Notes under the pieces: generated by a model | Seen by the model: only the letters and a program-made list of their open reading frames with translations | Told to the model about the DNA's origin: nothing | The model's database searches: none | Assembly (NCBI GenBank): GCA_018398575.1 | Contig: JAGTXZ010000003.1 | Coordinates: 62,001-126,000, forward strand | DNA length: 64,000 bases | Origin: Ampelomyces quisqualis | Taxonomy: Eukaryota > Ascomycota > Dothideomycetes > Pleosporales > Phaeosphaeriaceae | Direction of reading: 5' to 3' | Shown: positions 24,470-37,720 of the stretch, piece by piece | Position numbering within the stretch: position 1 is the first letter of the stretch | How the letters are laid out: the number at the start of each line of letters is the position of its first letter | Program-made: the position numbers and the translations under genes

Positions 24470-24870
24470 GCTAGATCTATATAGGTACTTATTATTTAAG
24501 TACAAGGTTTTTTATTTACTTGTAAATTGCCTTAGGTAGTACTTTATTTATTACCTTGTGTTATATTACTTCTATTAGCCTAATCTACTAGAGAAAGTTA
24601 TTCTACTTGTTTACTAGATAAACTTTTGTAAAGCTATTAGCAATTATTTCTGCTAATTAAATATACTCTAGAGCTCTTTTAATATTTGGGTTTTCTTATC
24701 TAAGCTAGTATTTATAAATATTAAAATAGCATAGCGTAGTTTTAAGTTTTTATACCTTCTTAGTAACAAGTCTAATAGTATACGTATTATTATATTAAAT
24801 AGTAATAGTAGACTATAAGAGGCTAAATTATAGTTCGCGTAGTAATTATAAGGTAACAATTACCTCTTTA
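24470..24870 (-). pseudogene. Possible Copia polyprotein C-terminal relic
   Basis: A 63-codon open frame (24,859-24,668) contains KLRYAILIFINTSLDKKTQ. Read through its stop, it continues with a segment ending LAEIIANSFTKVY. The pair resembles the end of Ty1/Copia RNase H (a KLRHVDI-type segment followed by the ADGLTK motif). The upstream reverse transcriptase, expected at 24,900-25,670, could not be recognised with confidence. The assignment rests on two short motifs. Confidence 0.42.
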
Positions 24871-25681
24871 GTAACTTAAGACAGAGTAAGAAGTTCTACC
24901 TCTATTATAAACGTAGTTACTATATCTTATTTACTAGCTTAATATACAATTATTATAGAGTATATAAATTAGCGAACTATAAAGTTGTTACATATAATAC
25001 CTAAGTATGTTACTAAGGAAATAAGAGTTTCTTTAGAACTAGACTAACTAATAAAGCTGTTTCTTAGCTTAGTATATTTAATCTAAGCTATCTTTTTATA
25101 GTATAGAATAAGTTATACAATCTTTTTACTTATAATAATCTAATCTAAAGTATTGCTTAGCTCTAACAGTTATAAGCCCTACGTTATAAGACTATAGTAT
25201 TAATTTCTTCTATATACCTTGTATTACTAAGGTACTACTTAGATTAAAGATTACTCTAATACTTCTTAGAACTTATTTTAAATACTTTCTACACACTAGT
25301 TAGTTAACAATTATAGACTTCTATTCTAACAACAAGATTAGCCTAGACGTTCTTCTAAATAGCTAATTAGACTAGCTGTACTAGTTTACCTAACTCTAGC
25401 TTTATGCTTGTAATAAATAAGTCTAGGATTAGATTTACTTAGACAGCAACACAGTACTCTTATATAACAACTAGAAGCCTAAATACCCTAAGCTTTTAGC
25501 TGCGCCTAGTTAGCTAGTCTTAGCTTTACTACCTAGAGCTACTAATCTAGATATATAAATCTATAACAAAGCTTTTAATTAATATAATCTAAAGCTAGTT
25601 ACCTATAAACTTGCCTCTAGTAGTTACAAAGAAGATGTCTGCTTATATAAAGTTAATACGTTAAGATAGACTAGGTAAGTA

Positions 25682-26330
25682 CGTTAGGAAAAATTAAGAT
25701 TTGTCTGGTTAGCCTAGTTGTGGCGACCCGCGGCTGCCTAACAGCAATACTGTCTACTAGACAATTTGCTAAAATTGCCCTACTTACTTCTAGTTGCTAG
25801 CAACCTAATAGCAACCTAATAGCAAATTGCCTATATTACCTGCGTTGCCTGTGTTACTAGTATTACTAGTGTTGCTAGTGTTACTAGTGTTGCTAGATTT
25901 AACAGTTAAGGACTATTAAGTACTATAGCACTAGTAGAACTATATACTGCAGCTAGCTGCCTATGTCTTTACACTCTTGTAGCGTAGGCTAACTAAGCTA
26001 GACCCTCTTATTTAGTTATGTAAGCTTTTTAATTAAATATAGCATAGACAAATTACGCTCCTTTAAAAGTAGGCTAGCCTAGACGCAGCTACTAGGCTTA
26101 ACGTCTTATAGGGCGGGCGTTAGCAGGTACACAACGCGCTCTATGTATAGAAGGCTGTAACAGCTACTACTACTTATAAAGTAGTAATTATCTTACTAGT
26201 TAGTTATGTTAGAATTAGGTGCTGTGTCCGCTAGTGCTACACTATCTACTATAGTAGTCTACACTATTATGTTATATTAAGGCTAACCTAACAGTATTTA
26301 CGCGTTGTACTAGTAAAAGCATATCTAGTT
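25682..26330. repeat. Left terminal region of the large transposon
   Basis: After the terminal CGTTAGGAAAA comes an unusually GC-rich patch (GCGACCCGCGGCTGCC, about 25,723-25,738). It is followed by short alternating motifs of the types GCAACCTAATA and GTTACTAGTGTTGCTAGT up to about 25,900. The whole region has a direct-repeat partner at 63,066-63,676 and 63,940-64,000. The GC-rich patch is preserved in that copy. Confidence 0.85.
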
Positions 26331-29300
26331 CTTATAACATTTGCGTTACTTACTATTTACAACTACTTAATAATACTCTATTTCTTCTTTATACTATTAC
26401 ACTAACCTATTGCACTTGTTTAGTTCTAGTTACTATTTCTCTTTAGTTAAGGCAATTACGTTAAGTATGTTACCTTTAATTGCAATATTATAGGCCTACG
26501 TTACAAATTCTTTCTATACGTCTTTTACTACAATGCTCTAGCTACCTCTATAGTTCTTAAACTATAGCTGTTTATCTGCCTTATAAAGGTATTCTAGTGT
26601 AAGTTTATCTGCATGTCTGTACTCTTCTAGCAAAACATCTTTTACTTTACCTAATACTTTACGCACGCGTATATAGATAGTATTCTATATAAGTTATTAT
26701 ATATTGCATTACGTTTAGACCTACTTATATTATTAGTATCTCTGTGTAGGACTTTCTCCCCCTTTCTAACGTCCTTCTCTCTATTCTTTTCTATTAAGTA
26801 GTTTGCCTTCTTCTTCTCTTTGTTATTATAATTGTCTATAAGTGTATTATAGCAATCTTGCTCCTCTTCTGTGCAGTTAGCTAGGATATTATCTACGTTA
26901 TTGTTATAGGTATCCTTTAGCACTAAAACGTTAGCCCTGTTATTCTCTTATTAGTTTGTGTATATAGTAATATCCTGTTATATATTATTCTATATAAGAA
27001 TCTGTTAAATGCCTCCTTAGTTCTTCTATTTTTTGCAAATAGCATTAAAGTAGTCTGCTTTCTATTAGCTAATACTATGTATAGAACTTGCAACATACTC
27101 TCTATAGTATGTCTATAAAAGAGTATAGTTTTCCTAGTACTATTATTATTAAATTCTCTTATTGCGTTAAATATAACTAAGCCTATTAGTGCTACTATAT
27201 TTGCACTTAGTTTATTAAACTTCTCTTAATTCCTAGTTATTGCAGCAATGCTCTATTTCCTGTTATTATAGAATAACTATGCTATTACTACTACAAGACT
27301 AGAGTTTAGAAATCTAGCAGATTTAGGCTGTCTTTAGTTAGCTAGCATAGCTGTTTTAGAAGTGTACTTGCATTCTTTAGGTCTTATAGTAGGTAAACAA
27401 AGTCTTTAAGCAGTTTGCTAGGCTTAAGAACCTATCTATCTAGGTAGTTTAATATGTAAGCACTAGTAATTTCTAGTTATTCTTACCTTATTATATAGGT
27501 CTACAAGTTGCTACATATATCTAGCATCTAGGCGCCTACTGTTAGCTACTATTCTTAGTAGGCTGCAACAGTATCTATATAGCAGGCAGCTCCTTTACAC
27601 AGTATTAAGCTAATATGTAATTAAACTAACAACAGTAGAGTATTCTATACTTCTATCTAAGCGTTTAGCAGTATTTAGGCGTACATATACCTATGTATAT
27701 TAAGCTATAGTGTTATTGCTGTACTGCATAGCGTCTTTCTATTATTAGTAAGTAGTTGCGTTACTAAAATAACTCTTGCCTTCTCTAGTATAGTCTTATT
27801 TTCTAGTAACACACTTTCCTTTACCTAGCGTTTTTCTTTTCTCTATAGCAGTAACCTAAATAGGTCTGCACTAGATAAGAAGAGTTGCAACTCTATAATA
27901 GTTAGAACTACTTAATTATACATAATAAGGTATCTTCCTATAATATAATAGCCTTAAGTCTAATAGTAGTTTTCTTTTAACTACTAATATTTTCTGTGTA
28001 TTAGTTCTATAGGTTTTTAGTTTGTGTTAGCTTGTTGTGCTTATACTACTGCTGCGTCTAGATTTCTCTTATTAACAAGTAAGTAATGCTGCAGATCTAA
28101 GAGTGTATAGTATTTAATCTCTAGGCTGTCTTATTAGGTAACTTTTTAGTTAGGCTAGTGTAGTAGTTAGTTATACTTCTGTTTTAATCCTAGAGTTAAG
28201 GCTTAAGGACAGTAGTGTTAGAGTCTAGATAGTTTTTAGTTTCTGCAGCGTCTTAGTTTTTAGTATGTTAGTTCTAGAGTTATATCTTCTAGAAGCTTAA
28301 CCTTTGCACTATTATCTGTTAGCGCTTGTTTTAGCGCTTGTTTAGACAGAGATATAGTATACTACTAACATTACTTAAATTTGCTGCTTAGTACAGAGTA
28401 TACAGAGCAAGCGCTTACTCTTTAAATGTTAAAAAACTATTAGCAAGAGTAGTAAAAGTAAGCAATATATATAGCGCAACAAAGTTTTTACTTTATAGGT
28501 ATAAGTAGGGTTTTTGTAACACATACAGTCTAATATTACCTTAAATTCTGCTAGAGCGTAGTAGTTAGGCTGTTTAATTAGATAGCTTCTTATCCTTAAC
28601 TGCGTGCTAGCGTATACAACAGTTGTCTACTGTTAGCACAAATAGTTATACGCGCAATACAAGTAATTAGGCCTCCTTCTATCCTTAACTGCGTGCTAGT
28701 GTACATAATAGTTGTCTACTATTAGCATAAATAGTTATGCGCGCAATATAAGTTATTAGGTGCTCTTCTGTTCTTAACTAAATATTAGCGTATATAATAG
28801 TTATCTACTATTAGTATAAATAGTAGTGCGCGCGATATAGGCAATTAGGTACTCTTCTATTTCTCTATTCTCTACTAAATGTTAGCGTATATAACAGTTA
28901 TCTACTATTAGTATAAATAGTTGTGCGCGCAATATAGGCAATCTAGTAGCCTTGCACGCAGAAAACTATTTACCTAGTAAGTTATTAGTACAGATCTAGT
29001 ATACTACTATGCTAGTTATGTTTGTAGTTTAATTGTAAATAACGCCTAGTGTATCTTTAATGCAACTGTCTCTTGTAATACGCTGTACTAGCGTACCTTT
29101 GTAGATATCTAAATTTATACTTATCTATCTCTCTCTTTTATATAGTAATATATGCTGTTGCATTTACTTTTAAAGCTTAATTTATGCTCTAATGTCTGCA
29201 CAAACAAATTGTAATTAAGGTTATTAATATACTTATCTATTGCTAGCAGGTTGTAGTATACATGTAACAGCTAGTTTGTCCTAATAAAGGTGTACTTGTT

Positions 29301-30890
29301 TCTAGTTGCGTTTAACACTAATATAGTTGTTATGTTAGAGGTAATTTATATTATACTTAACTCTTTGTTAACTGTTTCTATTATCTTTCTACGCAGGTTT
29401 TTATCTAGCAAAGCTTGCTCCTAATTGTTATTTAGTTTAGTTTTATTCTATTGCAAGCGTATCTATTAGGCTGCGTTATAGTTACATTAGACAGTAAAGT
29501 ATATAATTGTCTAGATAAGGTAACTGTTAGCTGCGTTCTATAGTAGTCTGTTCTGTTATAATGCAATTGCTCTTGTAATTTACTATAGGTATTCTTTTGC
29601 TATAGTTGTCTGTAGAGAACAGCCTAGCATCTTCTACCTCCTTATCTCTTATTCTACGTTAGAGTATATTAAGTTATATTCTTCTGCTGTTAGTTGCATT
29701 ATATTGCATATGCTATCTTTTAATAATTATGTTTAGTGTTACTGTAGTAGTGCTATCCTCCTGTCTGTACTAACTAGCAATTCTAGGTAACTGTTGTAAT
29801 ATCTCTATAATACTTACGTATGTAGATAAGGGTTGCTATTATTACGCGTTTATAGTAGTATATAGTGTATAGTAAAGAGGTTATATTAGTAGCCTTGCGC
29901 TATAGTTCTGTATTATAGCGCTTGTTATGTTAGCAGGTTTGCGTTCTATTAGGTAGGCTAAAGTAATAGTAGAGCTATTATTAGATATACAATTCTATTT
30001 ACTGTATCTAACGCTATATACTAGTTATCTTACTACACTTGCTTCTGTTTATAATTCTACACTATACGTATCTAGTCTTAATTAAACGTAAAAGAATATA
30101 GTCTATTATATTTGTCCTAATTAATATAATTATTTATATAATAAGAAACAAGGACCTTATTGTTAAGTATAGGTAGATCCTTTGGTACTAAGTGTATAGA
30201 GTAAATAATAGTTATTATGTTGTATACCTTAAATACTTATAATATATGTTGCTTAGTCTTTATACTATATGTGTAGTAGTATACGCTTAGCATCTTTGTT
30301 GTATTATTAATTTAACTATTATTATTAAACGCTATAACCTTGCAGAAGGCACCTATATACTTATATTTCTTTCTATTCTTGTCTTAGTGTTTGTTGTTAA
30401 TAAATATAAGTATTAGGTGCACCTAAGCTGCAGCTCTACTATTTGCAACAGTCTAAGATAGTTGCGTGTAGTCTTTATATTTAAACTCTTACACCTACAC
30501 GTAATCTTTGCGCTATTTTCTAGTCTTATGCTAGTTAGGCGCGTATTACACAATGTCTTCTTTATAATATTTAGGGTTGTTATAGCGTTTGCCTAATAGC
30601 CTTAAGCATCTTGTAAAGAAGTGTATTTTTATATTTATCCTGTTTACCTAGTAAGAGTTAGGGTCTTGTCTGTCTTTATTATATAGGGTAACAAGGCAGC
30701 TAGTTACCTTCTAACAGTAGTGTTAGATAAATACTGTAGCAGTATATATAAAGTCTAGCAACGTAATATATATAGTAACCTTGCTAAGAGGCAGTATAAT
30801 AGAATTTGGTAACATGCCTAGTATAGACTATTTAAGTTGTTTAAAAGGTATTGCTGTTAATACGCTTATAGTAAAGGTGTGCTTACGCTA
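26331..30890. other. Internal transposon DNA, no family recognised
   Basis: Stops are present in all frames apart from short openings such as 26,923-26,651 on the minus strand (90 codons, Lys/Asn-rich, no motif). It may contain the downstream part of the minus-strand transposase gene or a second gene on that strand. No conserved motif was recognised. Confidence 0.45.
28586..28945. repeat. ~90-bp tandem repeat, four copies
   Basis: Units begin CTTCTATCCTTAACT or a close variant at about 28,586, 28,676, 28,765 and 28,854. Each contains TAGTTGTCTACTATTAGCA, then AAATAGTTATGCGCGCAATA. The copies differ mainly at C/T and G/A positions. Confidence 0.85.
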
Positions 30891-32160
30891 GTTAGTAGTA
30901 GTGCACTATTAACTTTAGTCTATAACTGTCTTGTGTTTAAACGCTATAAGCGCAAGCTGTCTAGAGTTATAGAGGTAGATTTGTGCAAGAAAATCTCTCT
31001 TATTTATTATTAGGTAGAATTGTTTTACTATTATAATATAGTAGGCCTTACTATTTGTTTTAGTGTATATGCTATTAAGGGCTCTATACATATAGATATT
31101 GTTAATAATATAGGTTAGCGTGTGCTATTTAGAGTGGTTAAAATCTTTTTCTTTTTCTTATGTCTGTCTAAAAGGTTAAAACTCTTCTTTTAGAATATCT
31201 ATTTGTTTAATAGCTAACAACATATACTCTAACGTGTTTTTGTTATAACTCTTGTATTATAAGAGTACTAGTAGATTACACGTAGCCTAGATAAAATGCA
31301 ACGCGTACAGTGCCTTAGTTGCTAGCAGAGAAGACACTACTGCTATAAATTAGCAAATTACTGCTTTTTGTTCTGCGCTAGTCTACTGCAACACTTCTGT
31401 AAAAGCCCTCTTGTTATTAAACTGTTTTAGTCTAGTGTTATGCTTAACCTAGCGAAACCTTTTATTTAACTAGGCACAGCTGTTATCTTCTGCTACTAGA
31501 ACTACAGCACTATTCTAGCCCTTCTTTTGTCTAGAGTGTATATCTATTAGCATGTCTTCTATAAATTCTAATATTTTTATAACTAACCTCCTAAGCAGTA
31601 GATACAATATATTTGTAGCTAATAACTTATATATATTAAAGTTGTAGTAATTCTAGCCAAAGCACTCTACTACATAAACGTAATCCTTGTATTCTTTATT
31701 AAGACAACAACTCTGTTGCAGGCGTATATACTCTTCTATTTACTATAGATATTTGTTGCATAAGTTCTCTTGTTTGTCTAGTAGTACTATATATTAAGTA
31801 TAGTGTCTGTTTTTCTTTATACCTGTTAGTAGCACTTACTCTTTATAGTTAGCTAGAATTGTATAAATAGTTAGGTAACACTATTACGTCTGTTAGTTAG
31901 TACACTCTAGCTGTATACTGTATTTAGTAGCCTCTTTAAGTGCTGCAGTTGCTAGTTAGCGTCTATCCTCTATAGTAACCTTCTATTGTTAACGCTATAG
32001 TTAGTACTTACGCAACAACAGTTTGCCTATACAGTAATAATACACTTTACTCTTTAGAATAGGATCTAGGAGCTTAGCTGTTAAGATAAATCTAGCTAGT
32101 AGTGTCCTAGGTGTTGTTTTGCGTTGTTGTACCTTATAGTTAAGATTTCTAATAGTAACA
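30890..32160 (-). pseudogene. Plavaka-like (CACTA superfamily) transposase relic
   Basis: Read-through of the minus strand gives segments in the order expected for fungal Plavaka transposases. A segment ending YKLLATNILYLLLRRLVIK (about 31,560-31,680) corresponds to the 'APDLLHQL.KG' region. FNHSKQHTLTYIINNIYMY (about 31,090-31,150) corresponds to the 'F.KLHALSHY...IR..G' region. INKRDFLAQI (about 31,000-31,030) corresponds to the 'TNKRD' region. Upstream, an open-looking segment containing PRTLLARFILTAKLLDP lies near 32,080-32,140. TAG/TAA codons interrupt it throughout, mostly where Gln or Trp would fit. This would be the transposase of the 18.9-kb element. The assignment is by eye; a KDZ or CACTA relative is the main alternative. 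Confidence 0.55.
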
Positions 32161-34067
32161 TATATTAGCTATACTGCTACGTTGCTAGATATTATAGACA
32201 ACTATATTTTGTCTACTGCTAGTATAACTAGCATAAGGGTTATACTATCTAGCAAGCGCTATTATATTAACTACTACTAATCTTCTAAGTGTAGTTTGTA
32301 ATACACTCTTATAGGTTTATTAGGCGTGCCTGTAAAAGAACAGCTAGGTGCGTAAACTATCTTATTAGCAAATAGGCAATAACTAAGTATAAAGGCAATC
32401 TATAACATAATATTCTAGTATATAAATATATGTTAGTTAGGTTAGAAGTTTAGTAACTTAGATGTAATCGCTACGTCCTCTTGTATCTATATGTTGTCTT
32501 GTAGCCTAGATTAAATATTTAATATAGCCTGCTACTACTAGCGCCCTAATTAGAACTGCAGCTATAAATATAGCTTGTGTAGCTGTGTGTTAGTAAAGAG
32601 GCTGTTAACATTACCTAATGTGCATTTTATCCTTTGCAGCTATAATGCAAACGCTAGTGCAAAAAGAGAACTAAAGGGCCCTACTATGTTATTTCTATTA
32701 GTGTTAGCACGTATGTGCTATTTGGCTACGTGTAGCCTACTACTTTGCGTCTACTGTTCCTAAACCAAAGGGTTTGCTAGCGTGCTGTCTACTTGCTATC
32801 TTAAACAGCTTGTCCTATTCTTATATAGATACTAATATTAGGCCTATCTACTCTATTGCCTTATGTTTAGCTAGAGTGTAGTTGCGTTTATATAAGGTGT
32901 TGCTGTATAAAGCAGGTGCTGTGTTATCTAGAGTAGCATCTATTACGTTATAGCTATTAGGGCTGTGCTATTATATTATAGTATTAGGAGTTATAACTAG
33001 CGTATTATTAGGTAACAGGTAGCAACGCGTCTAGTATTAAGCACTGTGTTTAATAAGTCCTGCGTACGTCTTAGTGTAAAAGCTATATAGTATGCATATA
33101 TAATCTATTACTAATTTGTTTATATATAACTCTATAGTTTAGATATAAGAAGACTAAGTATGTAAAAACAGTATTAACATTAGTTACGTAGTGTTAAGGT
33201 AGTTACTAGCAGCATCTATTCTATACTACACAGTCTGTTATCTATAGTAGTCTACTAAAGTCTACTATAGCCAATAGTTACCTAACCTATATACAGAACT
33301 ATGCTAATAGTTGTAGGCGTAATAACTAATATTTTTCTTTTCTTTAATGTTCCTTATTACTCTAACAACTGTTACGTTATTACACTAGAGCTTACTTATT
33401 AACAACTAGATTAGTTAGGCTAGCTAACACAGCTTAATAAAGATTAATATTAATAATAATTCTTACGCCAAAAAATATTAACACTCTAGAATAAACAAGT
33501 TACTGCGCGTTTAGAATATATATAGTAGAACCCAAACACCTAAAAAGGTAAGTATACCTGTAAATAGACACATACAAGGTTTAAAAGTATAAAAAAAATA
33601 GACTAGTAGCTCTAGCAGCCTAATATACAACCTGTACCAAAGTAGCTAGGCTTAGTACAGATAGAAGCAGGTAGAATAGTGTACTATATATACTATAGGT
33701 AAGACTAGTAACAGGCGTAGGTAATTACTTAACAGTAAGAAATAATAAGTATAATTTATATACAGTGTTAACTAATGTTCTAAGCGGCTAGTATATTTAA
33801 TCTTTTCTAGTTTTAAAATGCCTACAGATCCAATTTATATTCTTTCTCTAGCACAGTATAGGATAGTTATCTACTAGAGACTACTATTTTAACTTGCCCT
33901 AATATGCAAATATAATAGGGGCCAAATAGTAACAAAGACTATTAACAAACTACTGTATATTAAACGCATCTATGTGCTGCTTGCTCTTAAACTATTAGCG
34001 CTAATAGAGCATATAATAGCCTTGCTAGCTAGCTACTCTTTGCCTCTTGCTATATATACGTTTTCCT
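32161..34067. other. Internal transposon DNA, unresolved
   Basis: This could hold the N-terminal part of the Plavaka-like gene on the minus strand. A 62-codon plus-strand opening at 32,575-32,763 is Cys-rich but lies within repeat-derived DNA and has no supporting features. No other motif was seen. Confidence 0.4.
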
Positions 34068-34505
34068 AACCTTAAAACTAGAGATAAATTTACCTATATG
34101 TCTCTAGTCTTAGAGTTAAGGTAACAGTCTTTTATTAAAATATACACAGAACCTAGTATTATTTTTATCTATTATACACTTGCGCCTCCTTATACTTTCT
34201 TAACCTTAAAACTAGAGATAAATTTACCTATATATCTCTAGTCTTAGGGTTAAGGTAACAGTCTTTTGTTAAAATATATACAGAACCTAGTATTATTTTT
34301 ATCTATTATACACTTGCGCCTTCTTACACTTTCTTAACCTTAAAACTAGAGATATATTTACCTATATATCTCTAGTCTTAGGGTTAAGGTAACAGTCTTT
34401 TGTTAAAACATATATAAAACCTAGTGTTATTTTTATCTATTATACACTTGCGCCTTCTTATACTTTTCTAACCTTAAAACTAGAGATAAATTTACCTATA
34501 TGCCT
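34068..34505. repeat. 134-bp tandem repeat with internal hairpin
   Basis: Copies start at AACCTTAAAACTAGAGATA at 34,068, 34,202, 34,336 and 34,470 (the last partial), with an exact period of 134 bp. Each full copy contains an inverted repeat: ACCTTAAAACTAGAGATA is followed about 12 bp later by TATCTCTAGTCTTAGGGTTA, which continues AGGT. The transcript or single strand could therefore fold. Confidence 0.9.
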
Positions 34506-34793
34506 ATATATGCAGCTACTTCTTAACATATAACTTGTACTCTTAATTTAATATTACTGTCTTTGTATATATATTTCTTGTAAGTCTAAAAGACTTAATC
34601 CTTTATTATATTTTTATTTTTACAAAACTAAAACTATACCTATTACGTCTATATGTTTGTGTGGTTTAAAAATCTAGAACTAAGCTTTACTATATTGTTA
34701 GCACTACACCTGCGCTACTTCTTAGCCTACTAGTATAGAAGCAAATTTATGTCCTAGATAGACTCTTTAGTAGCTGTTTAGATGTTATAGCTT

Positions 34794-35400
34794 AACTAAG
34801 ATACTTTATAACGTGTTTGACAACAAGGATCTCTACAACAATAGCTATAATAGTATCCTAAGGCGCATATTAACAACCTAGCCTAACTTAAGAGCGCTGT
34901 TGTTACAACAACTTTGTTATATCCTATAATACTATTACTTGACTAAGATACCTTATAGCGTGTTTAAAAGCAAGGATCTCTATAACAATAGCTATAATAG
35001 CATCCTAATGCGTATATTAATAACTTAGCCTAACTTAAGAGCGCTGTTGTTGCAACAACTTTGTTTTATCCTGTAATACTATTACTTAACTAAGATACCT
35101 TATAGTATGTTTAAAAGTAAGGATCTCTATAACAATAGCTATAATAGTATTCTAGTGTATACATTAATAACTTAGCCTAACTTAAGAGCTCTGTTATTGC
35201 AATAACTTTGTTATATCCTATAATACTATTACTTAACTAAGATACCTTATAGCGTGTTTAAAAGTAAGGATCTCTATAACAATAACTATAATAGCATCCT
35301 AATGCGCACATTAATAACTTAGCCTAACTTAAGAGCGCTGTTGTTACAACAACTTTGTTATATCCTGTAATATACATTAATAACTTAGCCTAACTTAAGA
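34794..35400. repeat. 147-bp tandem repeat, four copies
   Basis: CTAAGATAC occurs at 34,796, 34,943, 35,090 and 35,237, an exact 147-bp period. Each unit ends with a short inverted repeat of the form GTTGTTGCAACAAC. A partial fifth unit ends near 35,400. Differences are mainly C/T or G/A. Confidence 0.9.
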
Positions 35401-36001
35401 ACGTAATTCTTATACTGTTAGGTAACTAGAAGATATTAGAGATATAACTACAATTTATATACTTTTGTCTATATATTGTTATAGGCGAAAATTAAAGATA
35501 ACGTAGAGTTGCAGTTGTTTGTTAAGACATCTCTATCCTAGCACCCTTATTAGGCTCTTTAATAGCAAAGCCTACCTAAGTAGCTGTAACCTCTCTTATA
35601 CTATATATAATGCATTTCTGTTAGACCCTATAAGCAGTAACCTAACGTCTAGATATTAAGATATTCTAACTACAACTTATATAACATTAAGTTCTCTATT
35701 ATTACTAAGCTTTATTATAGCTTTAAGAACTTCTATTAACGCAAAGAAGTTACGCGTATTAAACTTATCTACACTAAGATGCTGCTAGCTAGTAACAAAA
35801 AGGATACCTACTACACTAGTAGGCATAACTAAGACTTTAAAGGACACCTATATAAATCAAAACAATAGGCCTATATTTATTTGTCTTAGAGACGCTTAGT
35901 AGAGAAGAATATGTATAAGAGGTAACGCGCAATGCTTTATAAATCTTGTGCATAGTATATAAGGCAGCAAACACTTTAAACGCATTAATCTCTACAATTA
36001 G

Positions 36002-36405
36002 GCCTTTCTAATAACTAGTAGCTACAGTTGCGTTGCACTGTTAGTAACTGTTGTTTACTAAAGAATACTGCTAGTACTACACGCTACCTACTACTGCAGC
36101 AGGCTCTTTTAATAACTAGTAGCTATAGTTGCGTTACACTATTAGTAACTATTGTCTACTAGAGAATACTACTAGTACTGTACGCTACCTACTACTGCAG
36201 TAGGCTCTTTTAACTACTAGCAGCTACAGTCGCGTTGCACTATTAGCAACTGTTATCTACTAGAAAATACTACTAGTGCTACACGTAACCTACTACTACA
36301 GCAGGCTCTTCTAACAACTAGTAGCTATAGTTACGTTACACTATCTATAACTATTGTCTACTAGAGAGTACTATTAGCGTTAATTGCGAGCTATCTACTG
36401 TAATA
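36002..36405. repeat. 101-bp tandem repeat, four copies
   Basis: Units start with GGCTCTTTTAATAACTAGTA or a variant at 36,002, 36,101, 36,203 and 36,304, a period of about 101 bp. They contain TAGCTACAGTTGCGTTGCAC and CTACTACTGCAGCA. This is the third satellite-like block within 2.4 kb of the same element. Confidence 0.87.
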
Positions 36406-36819
36406 GGCACCTAGAGTAACTAATTAGTGCTATAATAATACTAGTATAGGTTTAAGGCTAAGTTTAGATTTTGTTTTATATTAAATACTATAAGTAGCTA
36501 CTAGAGTATTAGCATGCGCAAGTGTATTATCTTTACTATATTAAATAGTAGATTGCTTATTATAAATACATCTAGTTTCTATAGTTATTCTGCTACTACA
36601 ACATTAAGCCTATATTATCTAGTTTATAGATAGGTTAAGGTCTAACGCCTAACTAGTAATATAGTTATGCCTAGACTATTGCAGAATATATTAAGGTTTG
36701 CAAATATAAGGTATTGTTTCTGTATTTAACACTATAACAACTTGCTATATAGGCTACTAGAGCCTTTTACTACTATGTGTAACTAAATAATATAACTAAT
36801 ATCCTCTTAATAACGTAAG

Positions 36820-37720
36820 AATACCTAGACAGCAATAAAACTAAATACACTAGCTATAATCACGCGCACAATAGGCGTCTGCAATAGAAAACTCTTAAGG
36901 CAGCTCTAAATAACTAGTATATAGAGTTGCAGGTAGCTTGCATTAATGTTACTAATAATATAATTCGCGAAACTGCACGTTAACTTTGGCAATAGCTGCC
37001 CAAATATAACAGCCGCAAAATACTAGAGTTTAATAATAGATAGCTTACTATATATAAACAATAATATAGCGTGCAGTTACATAAACAGTTTGCAAAAACA
37101 GTAGGTAACTATAGCAGTATAACAGTTAAGGATACTAAGCTTACAATAGAAGAGATTCGCAACATAGTAAGTAGATACGCGCCTAAGGATTTATACAATA
37201 TAGATAAGGCTAGTATATACTAGAAACACTTGCCCTAATACACGTTAGCAGATAATCTAGAAGCTAGACCTAGACTAGACAGAGAGTATATAACTAGTGT
37301 GCTGTGCATAAACACAAATAGCTTAGACTAAGTACTTCTATAGTTTATAAGATCCTTAAACTATACAACTTGTATAGATAGTAAGAAGAACCTAAATATC
37401 TATAGTCTTAGTTGTGTCTATTAGAACAATAATTCTACCTAGATAGACACTAACATTATGCTAGAATAGCTAAAATAGTTTAATAACTGCATAAACAGAC
37501 AAGTATTGTTACTAATTAACAGGTTCCTGCCTTATAAATACGCAGTAGCTAAGCTTTAGATAAGCTGCTAATTGCTGCAGAACGTTTAGTATATATAGTG
37601 TTAATGTACTGCAGGCTTATTATAGCAATAGAGGTTATAATACTTACTAATATAATAGAGTTATATTTCTGCCTGCAGGTAGTACAATATTATACTAACT
37701 AATAGACTAAGGCATTACCT
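36820..37720 (+). pseudogene. Pogo/Fot1-like (Tc1/mariner superfamily) transposase relic
   Basis: Read-through in one frame gives a CENP-B-type helix-turn-helix segment (about 37,020-37,130, resembling 'F..GWL..FK.RY.I..R...GE.G'). The DDE domain follows: YNIDKASIY at about 37,194-37,220 (first catalytic Asp in the ID pair; family YNMDETG) and EARPRLDREYITSVLCINTN. The second catalytic block, LLLINRFLPYK, lies at about 37,509-37,541, where Asp has become Asn (AAC at 37,518-37,520). TAG codons stand where Trp or Gln are expected. The copy is inactive. It may be a separate element nested in the larger transposon; its own terminal repeats were not identified. Confidence 0.72.

Noticed and set aside
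32575..32763. Small Cys-rich secreted (effector-like) protein in AT-rich DNA
   Set aside because: It lies within a transposon and next to the Plavaka-like relic on the other strand, and no convincing signal peptide and cleavage site are visible; a chance opening is more likely.
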